Shown: positions 7,592 through 16,448 of the stretch, piece by piece | How the letters are laid out: each line of letters opens with the position of its first letter | Position numbering within the stretch: position 1 is the stretch's first letter | From: JBGAJN01 sp044224905 | GTDB taxonomy: Bacteria > Verrucomicrobiota > Verrucomicrobiia > Limisphaerales > JBGAJN01 | NCBI GenBank assembly: GCA_044224905.1 | Contig: JBGAJN010000004.1 | Coordinates: 558,001-622,000 of the forward strand | Direction of reading: 5' to 3' | Length of the DNA stretch: 64,000 nucleotides | Program-made: the position numbers and the translations under genes | The notes under the pieces: model-generated | What the model was told of the DNA's origin: nothing | What the model saw: only the letters and a program-made list of their open reading frames with translations | Databases searched by the model: none

Positions 7592-9915
7592 GTTGCAATT
7601 CCACTCTCGGTCTTCGCGAAGAGCAGCCTCAGGCTGTTCAACACGACAATCACGGTGCTGCCTTCGTGGCCAATCACGCCCATCGTCAACGGAATCACTC
7701 CCAATAACGCCAGCGTGACCAGCACTGCCACCGTGCCGAGTGAGATGAAAAGGTTCTGTTTGATGATGCGCCGCGCGCGCTGACTCAAACGAAACGCTGC
7801 GAGGAAATTCTCCAACCGATCGTGCATCAACACGACCTCGGCCTGTTCCAATGCCGCGTCTGCGCCGCGCGCACCCATCGCCACACCAACGTGCGCGACC
7901 GCCAGACTCGGAGCATCGTTCACGCCGTCACCCACCATCGCCACGCGTTGGCCCGACTCGGTCAATGCCCGGATGGCTTCGACTTTTTGCTCGGGTTTCA
8001 ACTCGGCTCGAATTTCGTCGACGTGCAGCTTTGATTTCAAGAAGTCGGCCGTCGCCTGTCGATCGCCGGTCAACACGAGGGTCTTCAAGCCAATCCGGCG
8101 CATCTCATCGAGCACCGCGGCCGCCTGCGGACGAATGTCGTCGCGCAATAAAACTCTCCCGACCAGATCACCGCTCGCGACCCAGACTTCAGACAGTCCC
8201 GGTTCCGTCGGAGCCACCGCCGACACGGCGGCAGCGTGACGACCGCTCACCAAAAGCTCGCGTCGGCCCAGCAAGCACTCCGTCCCGCGATATTGCGCAC
8301 GTATCCCCTGCCCCGTGATCGACTCGAAGTGATCGAGCGTCATCGCCGGCAATCGACGCTTCTTGCCATAGCGCGTAACCGCACGCGCCAGCGGATGATG
8401 GGAGAGACGTTCCATTGAAAACGCGAGCCGAGCGACGTCGTCTTCTCGACCAGCGGGAAAGCTTTCGATCTTCTCGACGGACAATTCACCCGTCGTCAGC
8501 GTGCCAGTCTTGTCGAGCGCGACAACTTGGACTTCAGCGAGTTTCTCGACCGCCGCTCCACCACGAAACAGCACACCACGCCGCGCACCCCAGGCAATCG
8601 CGGCCAAGATCGCTGACGGAATCGACAGCACGAGCGCGCACGGCGACGCGACAACGAGCAGAATCATCGCGTGATAAAATGCGCTGCGAACACCTTCTTG
8701 ACCGCTGAACGCGGGATAACCCATGCCGAGCCACCAGACAAAAAACATCGCCACGCACAATCCGAGAATGCCGTATGTGTAGCCGGTGCCAAATTTGTCC
8801 GTGAAGCGCTGCGAAGGCGCCTTGAGCCGCTGCGCCTCGTGGATGAGCCGGATAATTTTCTGCAGCGAGCTCTCGTCCGCCGCGCGCGTGACGACCACTT
8901 CGACCGCACCCCACAGGTTCATCGTGCCCGCGAGCACCGAGTCGCCTTCCTGCTTTTCCACCGGCGTCGCTTCACCGGTCAGATTGGATTCGTCCGCGGC
9001 CGTCGCGCCTTTCGCAATTTCACCGTCGACAGGGAACAACGCGCCCGGCTTGAGCAGGAGCCGGTTTCCAGGAACCAATTTCTCGACCGGCACTTCACGC
9101 TCGTGACCGATCTCATCGACCACCGTCGCGACCTTCGGCGCCGCACGGAACAACGAACGAATTTCGCGCTGCGTCCGGCCCATCGCGTAATGCTCGAGCG
9201 CGCCGGAGAGCGAGAACAGGAAGAGCAACATCGCACCTTCTTCCCAGCCGCCAATCGCCGCGCTACCCGCCGCCACGGCGAGCATCAGAAAATGCACGTC
9301 GAGCGTGCGCTTTTGCAACAGCTCCCACGTTTCCTCAACGGCGAACCACGCGCCCGCCACGTAAGCGATCACAAAGCAAATTAGAGACGGCGCTTGCTGT
9401 GTGAGAAAATGTCCGGCTAGGCCGAACACCGCGCAGACGCATGCCGCGACCAACTGCCATTTCCATTCGTCCGCGTGATCGTCTTCCGGAACTTCGACTT
9501 CCTTGGTGATGATCTTCGGCAGCGGCAGATCGCGCCAATGCCAGAACCGCGGCGCGGTGGGACAAGTCCGGCGCGCGATCGTCGTTTTGTCCGCGTCGCT
9601 TTTGATAACGATCGCATCACTTTCTCCCGCGGCCAGTGGGATATCGCACGTCGTGCAAGATCCGGTTCCCGTGAGGACCGCACACTTGTGCTGTTCGCTG
9701 ATCATCCGCCCTTTTTGAACGGCTTCGGTCGCCTGAGTTTCAACCGCGGTATTGTCCTTTCGCCCCAGCGTTGCGACGGAAATGGAATCACGGCCACGAT
9801 CGAACGTCACCGCTTCGAGCAACGGCTCGGCGGCCAGCGCGGTCGCGACGGAGCGAACCAGACACTGTTCGTCGTCCGCGTTGCGGAATTTCTTGGAGGC
9901 AACACTGGAGTTCAT
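7582..9915 (-). CDS. P1B-4-type heavy-metal translocating P-type ATPase
   Basis: 777 residues from the ATG at 9915. A TTG at 9939 would add 8 residues with no support. Visible P-type motifs are LTGEATPVE (about 312-320), SPCAL in the transport helix (424-428), DKTGTLT (phosphorylated D468), SHHPL (505-509) and GDGVNDAP. Near the C-terminus HEGSTVIVVLNSLRLL stands where Zn/Cd ATPases have 'DTGATV'. SPC together with HEG-S/G-T is the P1B-4 signature (CoaT/CtpD/PfeT; Co2+, Fe2+ or Zn2+ efflux). The N-terminal 150 residues look like a decayed HMA fold without its CxxC, followed by a CTTC pair (87-90). Confidence 0.9.
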   Translation of the reverse strand: MNSSVASKKFRNADDEQCLVRSVATALAAEPLLEAVTFDRGRDSISVATLGRKDNTAVETQATEAVQKGRMISEQHKCAVLTGTGSCTTCDIPLAAGESDAIVIKSDADKTTIARRTCPTAPRFWHWRDLPLPKIITKEVEVPEDDHADEWKWQLVAACVCAVFGLAGHFLTQQAPSLICFVIAYVAGAWFAVEETWELLQKRTLDVHFLMLAVAAGSAAIGGWEEGAMLLFLFSLSGALEHYAMGRTQREIRSLFRAAPKVATVVDEIGHEREVPVEKLVPGNRLLLKPGALFPVDGEIAKGATAADESNLTGEATPVEKQEGDSVLAGTMNLWGAVEVVVTRAADESSLQKIIRLIHEAQRLKAPSQRFTDKFGTGYTYGILGLCVAMFFVWWLGMGYPAFSGQEGVRSAFYHAMILLVVASPCALVLSIPSAILAAIAWGARRGVLFRGGAAVEKLAEVQVVALDKTGTLTTGELSVEKIESFPAGREDDVARLAFSMERLSHHPLARAVTRYGKKRRLPAMTLDHFESITGQGIRAQYRGTECLLGRRELLVSGRHAAAVSAVAPTEPGLSEVWVASGDLVGRVLLRDDIRPQAAAVLDEMRRIGLKTLVLTGDRQATADFLKSKLHVDEIRAELKPEQKVEAIRALTESGQRVAMVGDGVNDAPSLAVAHVGVAMGARGADAALEQAEVVLMHDRLENFLAAFRLSQRARRIIKQNLFISLGTVAVLVTLALLGVIPLTMGVIGHEGSTVIVVLNSLRLLFAKTESGIATPA

Positions 9916-10058
9916 AGGGCGAACAACTTCGCAACCCAAGCTGCCGCCAGTCCCAGCTGATTACAAGCCGCCGCAAGCATTTCGGTAAAATCGGGATTCG
10001 GCCCCACCCGCAAAACTGGTGGCCATAGACGCCTCTCTGAAAATGTCGCCGGAGGCAA

Positions 10059-10745
10059 TCACCGCACGCGGGCCACCGCGCACATGACAGTGTGAGGCCC
10101 TGATTGGAAATCAAACTGATGAATTTCGAATCCTTCGGACGCCGGACGCGACGAGGCAATCCCCTCACCAGTTGCCTTGCCAATCGCTTCGTAACGGGTC
10201 CAGAGGCGATAGAATTCCCGCACTCGTTCGGCACCGATTAGCTTCCTCAGTCGCACGCAGTCGTCCTGGTTGAACTGCGTCTCCGCCAACGAAATCACAT
10301 CAAGGTCCGGCTTCACCAGTTCGACATCGACGCCAATATCGCAGCCAAACGAGACGCCGAGCAGCATTACGTTTTCCGAATGCGATAGATTAAATCGAAT
10401 CTCAACTCCCGATGCGCTGCCGGACGCCACCGGTACATGGTTCGTCAAATGCGGTTTTCCGTTCGCCGTCGTGTCGAAGCGAAGTTTATCGGGAGCAACC
10501 TTGAGCAGGTTTCCGAGCGTATGGCGCAAAACGAAACGGCTGGCGATGAAGCGCCTTTGCAGCAGAGGTGTTTTCAACCGCGCGGCACGATCGCGCTCCT
10601 CGACCGACAGCAAAGACCAGGCACTACTCCCAGAGTCACCCGCGTCAAGGTCAGCCAGCCATAGATGAACCCGCGCCACGTCGGATACCGCATCTTCGGG
10701 CGAATCATGGAGGAGCAAATCCGGAATACCGACAACAGGTTTCAT
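10059..10745 (-). CDS. 4'-phosphopantetheinyl transferase (Sfp-type)
   Basis: 228 residues from the ATG at 10745. A start at 10796 would add 17 residues before MKPVVGIPDL. Family motifs are RFIASRFVLRHTLG (CoA-binding region), FNLSHSENVML, IGVDVE (Mg2+ ligands D140 and E142) and WTRYEAIGKATG (the W..KE.x.KA.G block). It transfers phosphopantetheine from CoA to carrier-protein serines. No acyl carrier protein, PKS or NRPS is nearby, so its partner lies elsewhere. 143 bp separate its end from the ATPase start on the same strand. Confidence 0.9.
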   Translation of the reverse strand: MKPVVGIPDLLLHDSPEDAVSDVARVHLWLADLDAGDSGSSAWSLLSVEERDRAARLKTPLLQRRFIASRFVLRHTLGNLLKVAPDKLRFDTTANGKPHLTNHVPVASGSASGVEIRFNLSHSENVMLLGVSFGCDIGVDVELVKPDLDVISLAETQFNQDDCVRLRKLIGAERVREFYRLWTRYEAIGKATGEGIASSRPASEGFEIHQFDFQSGPHTVMCAVARVR

Positions 10746-11034
10746 TGCCAAAGTAGATCCCAAACCATCACTGCCGCAGAATTTCCGCGCCAGCACTCAC
10801 CAAACTGAATCCGCCAAAGACCGAGATTTTCCATGAGCGATTTAAGTGATATTCGCCTCTGGTCGTTAGAATGGCCAGCACACAAAGCGAGCGACGAAAC
10901 GCCGAAAGACAATCAAGCGCATCGGTTGCTTGACCATCCGCCGGCACACAGCTATACACACTGCGCCGAGTTCGTCTGCAAGTCTTCGGTTTGGTGTCCC
11001 TACCGGCAATGGGCGCCAGACAAAACAGGTGGTT

Positions 11035-11124
11035 GGAGAGGTGGCTGAGTGGCCTAAAGCGCAGGTTTGCTAAACCTGTGAACGGGTAACTGTTCCGAGG
11101 GTTCGAATCCCTCCCTCTCCGCCA
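11035..11124 (+). tRNA. tRNA-Ser (anticodon GCT)
   Basis: 90 bases: acceptor stem GGAGAGG/CCTCTCC, D-arm GGCTGAGTGGCCTAAAGC, anticodon stem CAGGT/ACCTG around TTGCTAA (anticodon GCT), a long variable arm of class II type, T-loop GTTCGAATC, discriminator G and encoded CCA. The 289 bp upstream (10746-11034) hold no recognisable gene. Confidence 0.96.
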
Positions 11125-11219
11125 GCTGTGCTCCGAGAAATCCGACACTATTTTCACCCCGTCTCAACTGAGCAGCGCTAGACGGCATCCTGGAATTATG
11201 GCACCCTACGCCGAATATC

Positions 11220-13247
11220 ATGCTCGCAAGCCGCGCCGTTCCGATCTCACCGAATCGTTTCCTATGCCGTCAATGGTGGGGATTGCTTGGCTGGATAGTT
11301 GGTATCGCATTCATCGCCGGATCAGCGCCCATTGTATTCGCGACAACGATTGTTCCACTTTCCACCGAGGAACATTTCGCAACGGCCACGGCGGTTTTCC
11401 GCGGAACCATCGTTGAAGTAAGATCGTTTCAAGACCCCGACGATGGATTGATTTATACCCGCACTTTGGTTCAGGTGGATGAGCCATTGAAAGGCAAGCT
11501 CCCGTCCATCGTGCAGGTGGTTCATCGCGGCGGGGAAGTAAACGGGCGCGGTGAACGCGACGGTTTCAACCCGCAGTTCACGGCAGGAGAACAACGCCTG
11601 ATCTTCGTCTCACGGCGCCCGAATGGCACTTTGTTCGCCACGCAAGGATTTGCCAGTGCACTCCCGATCAATGTAGACGCGACAACCGACTCCGATGGAA
11701 AATCGTCGCGCCTGACGAACGACAGCCAACAGCAAAGTTTGCTGACTGAGCTTCGCTCACTGTCCGCCGCGAACACCGCACCCAGCGAGGACGTCACCGA
11801 CCAAGCCGCGACGCCCACCACGGACGCGACCAACGGAATGATCACCTCCCTCGCACCGCCACCGCCGATTTCCACCGTGACGAATCTGCTGCTCGCGACA
11901 AACTTTCAGGGATACGCAGTATCTTCACGTTTCGTGCCTCCCGATCGCGGCGAACCGATCCCCTATCTTGTCGATGCCTCGACACTTCCGTCGGGTATTT
12001 CCACGAATCAAGCGCTCACCGCAGTCAGCAACGCGCTGGCGGCATGGACCGCCGTGACGAGTATCAAGTGGAGGTTCGAAGGTTTTCAAACTTTTACCAC
12101 GAATGCGGCCAGCGTAACGAACGACGACGGACGCCTGCGTTTGCAACTCCACGATAGTTTTAATTATCTCACCACGCCCGGGGTTCTGGGGATCGGAGGA
12201 CGCGCATATTACAGCGACCTGCTGACCAACACTACTTGGGGAAGCGGCGGCAGTGTGAAGAGCAATGAGTTTCATCAAACGACGCGCGGCTACGTCGTGT
12301 TAAAGCACACCAGCCACTTCTTCACGAACGTTACGACGATGGCCGAGGTGCTCTGCCACGAAATCGGACACGCCCTGAGCCTCGCGCACACCAGTGAAAT
12401 CCTCGGCGAAACCAACACAGTGCTCGCGCAATCCATCATGTTCTTTCAAGCGCACGCAGATGGACGCGGCGCACAGTTACAGCCGATCGACATTCAGAAT
12501 ATTCAACAGGTGCACCCCACGAACAATACGCCGCCGTTCTCTTACAATCGCGTGATGGATCTGGTGACTCCGCAAACTGCCGCATCGACAAACCAGGCCG
12601 GCTACAATCGGATTGACCTTCGCGGATACGACCTGCAAACGACAAACCTCTCCGTCAAGCTGACCAACGCCCTGCAGTTTGATGGTACGTTTCAAATTTC
12701 GAACGGCTACTTGCTTTTCAACTATGACGGGCTCACCTGCCCTTTTCCCTGCAACCTCGCCCGACTTGATCCGTCAACCGGCCAAGGTTGGGATCAGATT
12801 TATGCGCGCTTCTCCGACGGCACCAACGCTTCACCCTTCATAGTCATCAATGTCATCTCGTTGAATTCTGATTCATTTCCTTCGGGCGGCGATGGTTTGC
12901 CCGATTCCTGGATGATCAACTATTTCGGCAATGCCAATCCCGCGATCGGCACCAAGCACGGCCCGAACGATGACGCCGACGGCGATGGTTTAACCAATCT
13001 CCAGGAATTCCAGCTGGGCACGAGTCCCTCCAACTCCAGTTCGAGCCTCAAAATTACTTCCGTTACGCCCACGGGTTTCCAGTTTTCTTGTCGCCCTTAC
13101 GATCTTTACGAAGTGCAGAGTTCGAGCGACCTCATCAGTTGGACTCGCGCGATCAATCCGATCCTCCCCACCAACTCACCGGTCATTGTGACCGGTTTGC
13201 CCACGACCAACGCGCAACGATTCTATCGTGTTCTCCGCGTGCCCTGA
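11220..13247 (+). CDS. Secreted matrixin-like zinc metalloprotease
   Basis: 675 residues. A long N-terminal signal region has its hydrophobic core at about 22-40. Residues about 45-135 look like a small beta domain. A catalytic domain contains HEIGHALSLAH (H380, H384, H390; E381 catalytic), the HExxHxxxxxH zinc motif of matrixins/metzincins, with a Met-turn candidate in SIMFFQ shortly after. Toward the C-terminus DGLPDSWMINYFG and DDADGDGLTNLQEF form a calcium-binding thrombospondin-3-like segment. It ends in a fibronectin-like 'VQSSSDLISWTR' module common in Verrucomicrobia exoproteins. It is likely an extracellular protease. A downstream ATG would still leave the signal core. Confidence 0.8.
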   Translation: MLASRAVPISPNRFLCRQWWGLLGWIVGIAFIAGSAPIVFATTIVPLSTEEHFATATAVFRGTIVEVRSFQDPDDGLIYTRTLVQVDEPLKGKLPSIVQVVHRGGEVNGRGERDGFNPQFTAGEQRLIFVSRRPNGTLFATQGFASALPINVDATTDSDGKSSRLTNDSQQQSLLTELRSLSAANTAPSEDVTDQAATPTTDATNGMITSLAPPPPISTVTNLLLATNFQGYAVSSRFVPPDRGEPIPYLVDASTLPSGISTNQALTAVSNALAAWTAVTSIKWRFEGFQTFTTNAASVTNDDGRLRLQLHDSFNYLTTPGVLGIGGRAYYSDLLTNTTWGSGGSVKSNEFHQTTRGYVVLKHTSHFFTNVTTMAEVLCHEIGHALSLAHTSEILGETNTVLAQSIMFFQAHADGRGAQLQPIDIQNIQQVHPTNNTPPFSYNRVMDLVTPQTAASTNQAGYNRIDLRGYDLQTTNLSVKLTNALQFDGTFQISNGYLLFNYDGLTCPFPCNLARLDPSTGQGWDQIYARFSDGTNASPFIVINVISLNSDSFPSGGDGLPDSWMINYFGNANPAIGTKHGPNDDADGDGLTNLQEFQLGTSPSNSSSSLKITSVTPTGFQFSCRPYDLYEVQSSSDLISWTRAINPILPTNSPVIVTGLPTTNAQRFYRVLRVP

Positions 13248-13421
13248 TCCCCATCGCGCGGCGAAATGTTCAGCAATAGGATCGGCATTCGTTCGGCACG
13301 AAAATGCGATCATAAAAATACCAGAACCAGTGACAATTCATAGCGGCATGCGAGGGAACTCCCGCGTCAAAACCTCTGAAAGCATGTCGCCGACAAAGAT
13401 CAATTCCTCCTGCTTTTCGCC

Positions 13422-14204
13422 ATGATCTGGGATCTCCACGTTCATATCTCCGGGGTTGACGGAAAGACACCTGAAGAACGCATGGCGCAACTCATCGCCA
13501 TCGCCGACCGCATGGGGATCGACCGGCTCTGCGTTTACATGGGAATGTCCTGGTCGCACGATCCGTCTCCAGAACGCCTGCGGCAGGAGAATGACGAAGC
13601 CCTCCGCGCCATCCGCAAGTTTCCCGACCGCACCTTCGGTTTCGTTTATCTCAATCCCAAACACACAGAGGCCTCGCTCGCCGAACTTGAGCGCTGCGTG
13701 GCCAATGGCCCGATGGTCGGCGTGAAACTCTGGGTTGCCGAGCACTGTTCCGCGAAGGAACTCGATCCCATTATCAAACGCGCTGCCGAACTCAAAGCCG
13801 TCATTTTCCAACACACCTGGTTCAACGCCACCGGCAACAAGCCCGGCGAATCCACGCCGTCTGACATCGTCGACCTTGCCCGCCGTCATCCCACCGTGCC
13901 GCTCATCTGCGGCCACACGGGCGGCGATTGGGAACTCGGCATTCGTGCGATCCGCGGGCAGAAAAATCTATACGCCGACCTCGCCGGTTCCGAACCCGTT
14001 GCTGGCTACACCGAAATGGCCGTGCGGGAACTCGGTGCCGAACGCGTGATCTACGGCAGCGACGCGGGCGGTCGCAGCTTCTCCTCTCAGCTAGCGAAAG
14101 TTTTCGGCGCGAACATTCCCGAAGCGGCGAAAAAGCTAATCCTCGGCGAAAACTTGAAGCGCCTGATGATGCCGATTCTGAAAGCTAAAGGCATCAAGGT
14201 ATGA
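13422..14204 (+). CDS. Amidohydrolase (amidohydro_2 family metal-dependent hydrolase)
   Basis: 260 residues, cytoplasmic, with no signal peptide. The metal pair H6-x-H8 (DLHVH) at the N-terminus, HTWFN in the middle, CGHTGGDWE and IYGSDAGG near the end give the His/His/His/Asp pattern of TIM-barrel amidohydrolases, such as decarboxylase-like ACMSD relatives. The substrate is unknown. It overlaps the next gene by ATGA (14201-14204), so the two are translationally coupled and probably work together. Confidence 0.85.
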   Translation: MIWDLHVHISGVDGKTPEERMAQLIAIADRMGIDRLCVYMGMSWSHDPSPERLRQENDEALRAIRKFPDRTFGFVYLNPKHTEASLAELERCVANGPMVGVKLWVAEHCSAKELDPIIKRAAELKAVIFQHTWFNATGNKPGESTPSDIVDLARRHPTVPLICGHTGGDWELGIRAIRGQKNLYADLAGSEPVAGYTEMAVRELGAERVIYGSDAGGRSFSSQLAKVFGANIPEAAKKLILGENLKRLMMPILKAKGIKV

Positions 14205-15073
14205 ACCCCTTTGATTTGAACCGCCGTGAGTTTCTGGCCACCTCAACCGCCGCCGCGGTCATCGCCACTTTTCCGCACCGCGCGAGCGCTGCTGAAATCA
14301 AAGTGAGCGGCTTGATCGACACCAACGTTTCCCTCAGCCGTTGGCCGTTCCGCCGGTGCCCACTCGACGACACGCAGTCGCTCGTTGCCAAACTCCGTGA
14401 GCAAGGTGTCACGCAAGCGTGGGCCGGCACTTTCGATGCGCTGTTACATAAAGATCTCTCCTCTGCCAACGCCCGCCTCGCCGACGAGTGCCAGCGTCAC
14501 GGCAAAGGTATTCTCGTCCCCTTCGGCGCGATCAACCCTACCCTGCCCGATTCGGAAGAAGACCTGCGACGCTGCGCCTCGCAGCACAAGATGCCCGGCA
14601 TCCGTCTGCACCCGAATTTTCACGGTTACAAACTCAGCGAGCCGCAGTTTGAACGAACGCTCGCCGCGGCCGCGGAACACAACCTTCTCGTGCAAATTTC
14701 ACTCGGGGAGGAAGACGACCGCACGCAATCGGCACTGGCAAAGGCACCGTCCACCGATGCCGCGCCACTTGCTGCGGTTCTGAAAAAATTTCCGAAAGTC
14801 CGCGTGCAGGTGCTCAACGCTTTCCGCACGTTGCGCGGCAAACCGGTGCTCGACCTCGCTGCGGTCGGCGCGCGTTTTGAAATCGCCACGCTCGAAATCG
14901 TCGCGGGCGTCGGCGCGATGCTGAAACAACTCCCGGCAGACCGCCTCTGCTTTGGCTCGCACGCGCCGTTCTATTATTTTGAATCCGCGAAGTTGAAACT
15001 TCAGGAATCCGAACTCACCGCTGCCCAACTCGCCGCCATCTCGCATGACAATGCACGAAAGCTTATCTCCTAG
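14201..15073 (+). CDS. Tat-exported amidohydrolase-like protein
   Basis: 290 residues. The start NRREFLATSTAAAVIATFP is a twin-arginine signal, with cleavage likely after ASA at about residue 30. The body resembles the preceding amidohydrolase (GIRLHPNFHGY, LCFGSHAPFYYFES, ISHDNARKLI). However, the first metal motif is replaced by LIDTNVSLSRWPF, where a catalytic relative would have H-x-H. It may therefore bind metal differently or be non-hydrolytic. ATGA overlap with the upstream gene and a 29-bp overlap with the downstream gene put it inside one operon. Confidence 0.75.
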   Translation: MNPFDLNRREFLATSTAAAVIATFPHRASAAEIKVSGLIDTNVSLSRWPFRRCPLDDTQSLVAKLREQGVTQAWAGTFDALLHKDLSSANARLADECQRHGKGILVPFGAINPTLPDSEEDLRRCASQHKMPGIRLHPNFHGYKLSEPQFERTLAAAAEHNLLVQISLGEEDDRTQSALAKAPSTDAAPLAAVLKKFPKVRVQVLNAFRTLRGKPVLDLAAVGARFEIATLEIVAGVGAMLKQLPADRLCFGSHAPFYYFESAKLKLQESELTAAQLAAISHDNARKLIS

Positions 15074-16448
15074 CCGCCGCGTCTCACTTTCACGCATCAC
15101 GTATCACGCGTTGCTCGCCGCGTTCCTTTTTATCTCGGCATCGGCGCTCGCTGAATCTGCTCCCGAAATCTCCTGGGCCGTGCAGGCCGGCAGCGCGAAG
15201 CACGACAAAACCCGCGGCCTCTGCACCGATGCGGCAGGCAACATCTATATGACTGGCGAGTTCGGCGCGAAGGCCACTTTTGGCGACGTCACCGTCGAGA
15301 CCAAGGGAGACCTGGATTTCTTCGTCGCGAAGTATTCACCCGCCGGCAAGTGCCTGTGGGTTCGCACTGGTGGCGGAACGAAGACCGACCGCGGCTACGG
15401 TGTCGCCGTGGACGCGCAGGGAAATGTTTTTGCGACCGGCCATTGCCAAAGCACGAACGCGACGTTCGACGGCGCGGCGATGCCAAACCGAGGCGACTAC
15501 GACCTTTTCGTCGTGAAGTATGATGCGAACGGCAAGCTGCTCTGGCTCCGCAGCGGCGGCGGCGCGGGTTACGATTACGGCCACAGCATCGGCATGGATC
15601 GCGCGGGCAACTGCTATGTGACCGGCGCGTTCGTCGGTGATTGCGAATTCGGCGGGGTGAAAAACACCGCCAGCAACCGCAGTGGACACGCGCTGCTGGC
15701 GAAGCTCACGCCCGCCGGCGACATCGCGTGGCTGCGGGTCCCGCGCGGCACCAGCGGCAGCGCTGGCCAGCAACTCGCCGTGGATGCCGAGGGCAATACG
15801 GTCATCGCCGGCGGATTCACCGGAGCGGAGGATTTCAACGGCCTCGCTCTTACCAACAAAACCGGCCGTGACGTGTTCGCCGTAAAATACGACGCGAGCG
15901 GCAAGCCGGTGTGGGCTTTCAAGGGCGATGGATCGACGAACGCAACGTTCGCGTCGGTCGCCCTCGATGGACGCGGCGAGGTTTGCCTGTCCGGAATGTG
16001 GCAAGGCACGCTGAAGCTTGGAGGCAAATCTATCGAAAGTCACGGGGCGCACGACCTCCTCGTCACCAAGCTCGACGCGCACGGCAAACTCCGCTGGTTC
16101 CACACCGGCGGCGGAAAAGGCATTGATTACGCGCTGTGCATCGCTGCCGATGCCGCGGGCAATTGCTATGCGACGGGTGAGTTCACCGGTGCCGCGGATA
16201 TCGCCGGTCAGTCCGTAACCGCCACCGGCACGCGCGACCTCTACGTCGCGAAGTTCGATGACGCAGGCGCAATGAAATGGCTCCGCACCGCCGGCGGCGA
16301 CCGGGGCAGCCTCGCCTACTGCGTCGCGCTCGACCGAAGCGGGAAGATTTTCATCTCCGGCGCGTTCGATGGCACTGCAACTTACGGCAAAACCAAGCTC
16401 ACCACTAAAGGCAGCAACGACATCATGCTACTGAAACTCGCCCCATGA
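15045..16448 (+). CDS. Secreted SBBP-repeat beta-propeller protein
   Basis: 467 residues, or 465 if the second in-frame ATG at 15051 is used. A signal peptide (hydrophobic core about 22-36, ending SALAES) is followed by roughly eight repeats of about 50 residues with the pattern 'D-x-x-GN-x-Y-x-TG-x-F-x-G ... F-V-x-KY-x-x-x-G-x-x-x-W-x-R-x-x-GG'. This matches the SBBP/NHL-like beta-propeller consensus. Such propellers usually bind partners or ligands outside the cell. The start lies inside the end of the preceding gene, and its own end overlaps the next start by 4 bp, indicating coupling. Confidence 0.85.
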   Translation: MTMHESLSPSRRVSLSRITYHALLAAFLFISASALAESAPEISWAVQAGSAKHDKTRGLCTDAAGNIYMTGEFGAKATFGDVTVETKGDLDFFVAKYSPAGKCLWVRTGGGTKTDRGYGVAVDAQGNVFATGHCQSTNATFDGAAMPNRGDYDLFVVKYDANGKLLWLRSGGGAGYDYGHSIGMDRAGNCYVTGAFVGDCEFGGVKNTASNRSGHALLAKLTPAGDIAWLRVPRGTSGSAGQQLAVDAEGNTVIAGGFTGAEDFNGLALTNKTGRDVFAVKYDASGKPVWAFKGDGSTNATFASVALDGRGEVCLSGMWQGTLKLGGKSIESHGAHDLLVTKLDAHGKLRWFHTGGGKGIDYALCIAADAAGNCYATGEFTGAADIAGQSVTATGTRDLYVAKFDDAGAMKWLRTAGGDRGSLAYCVALDRSGKIFISGAFDGTATYGKTKLTTKGSNDIMLLKLAP

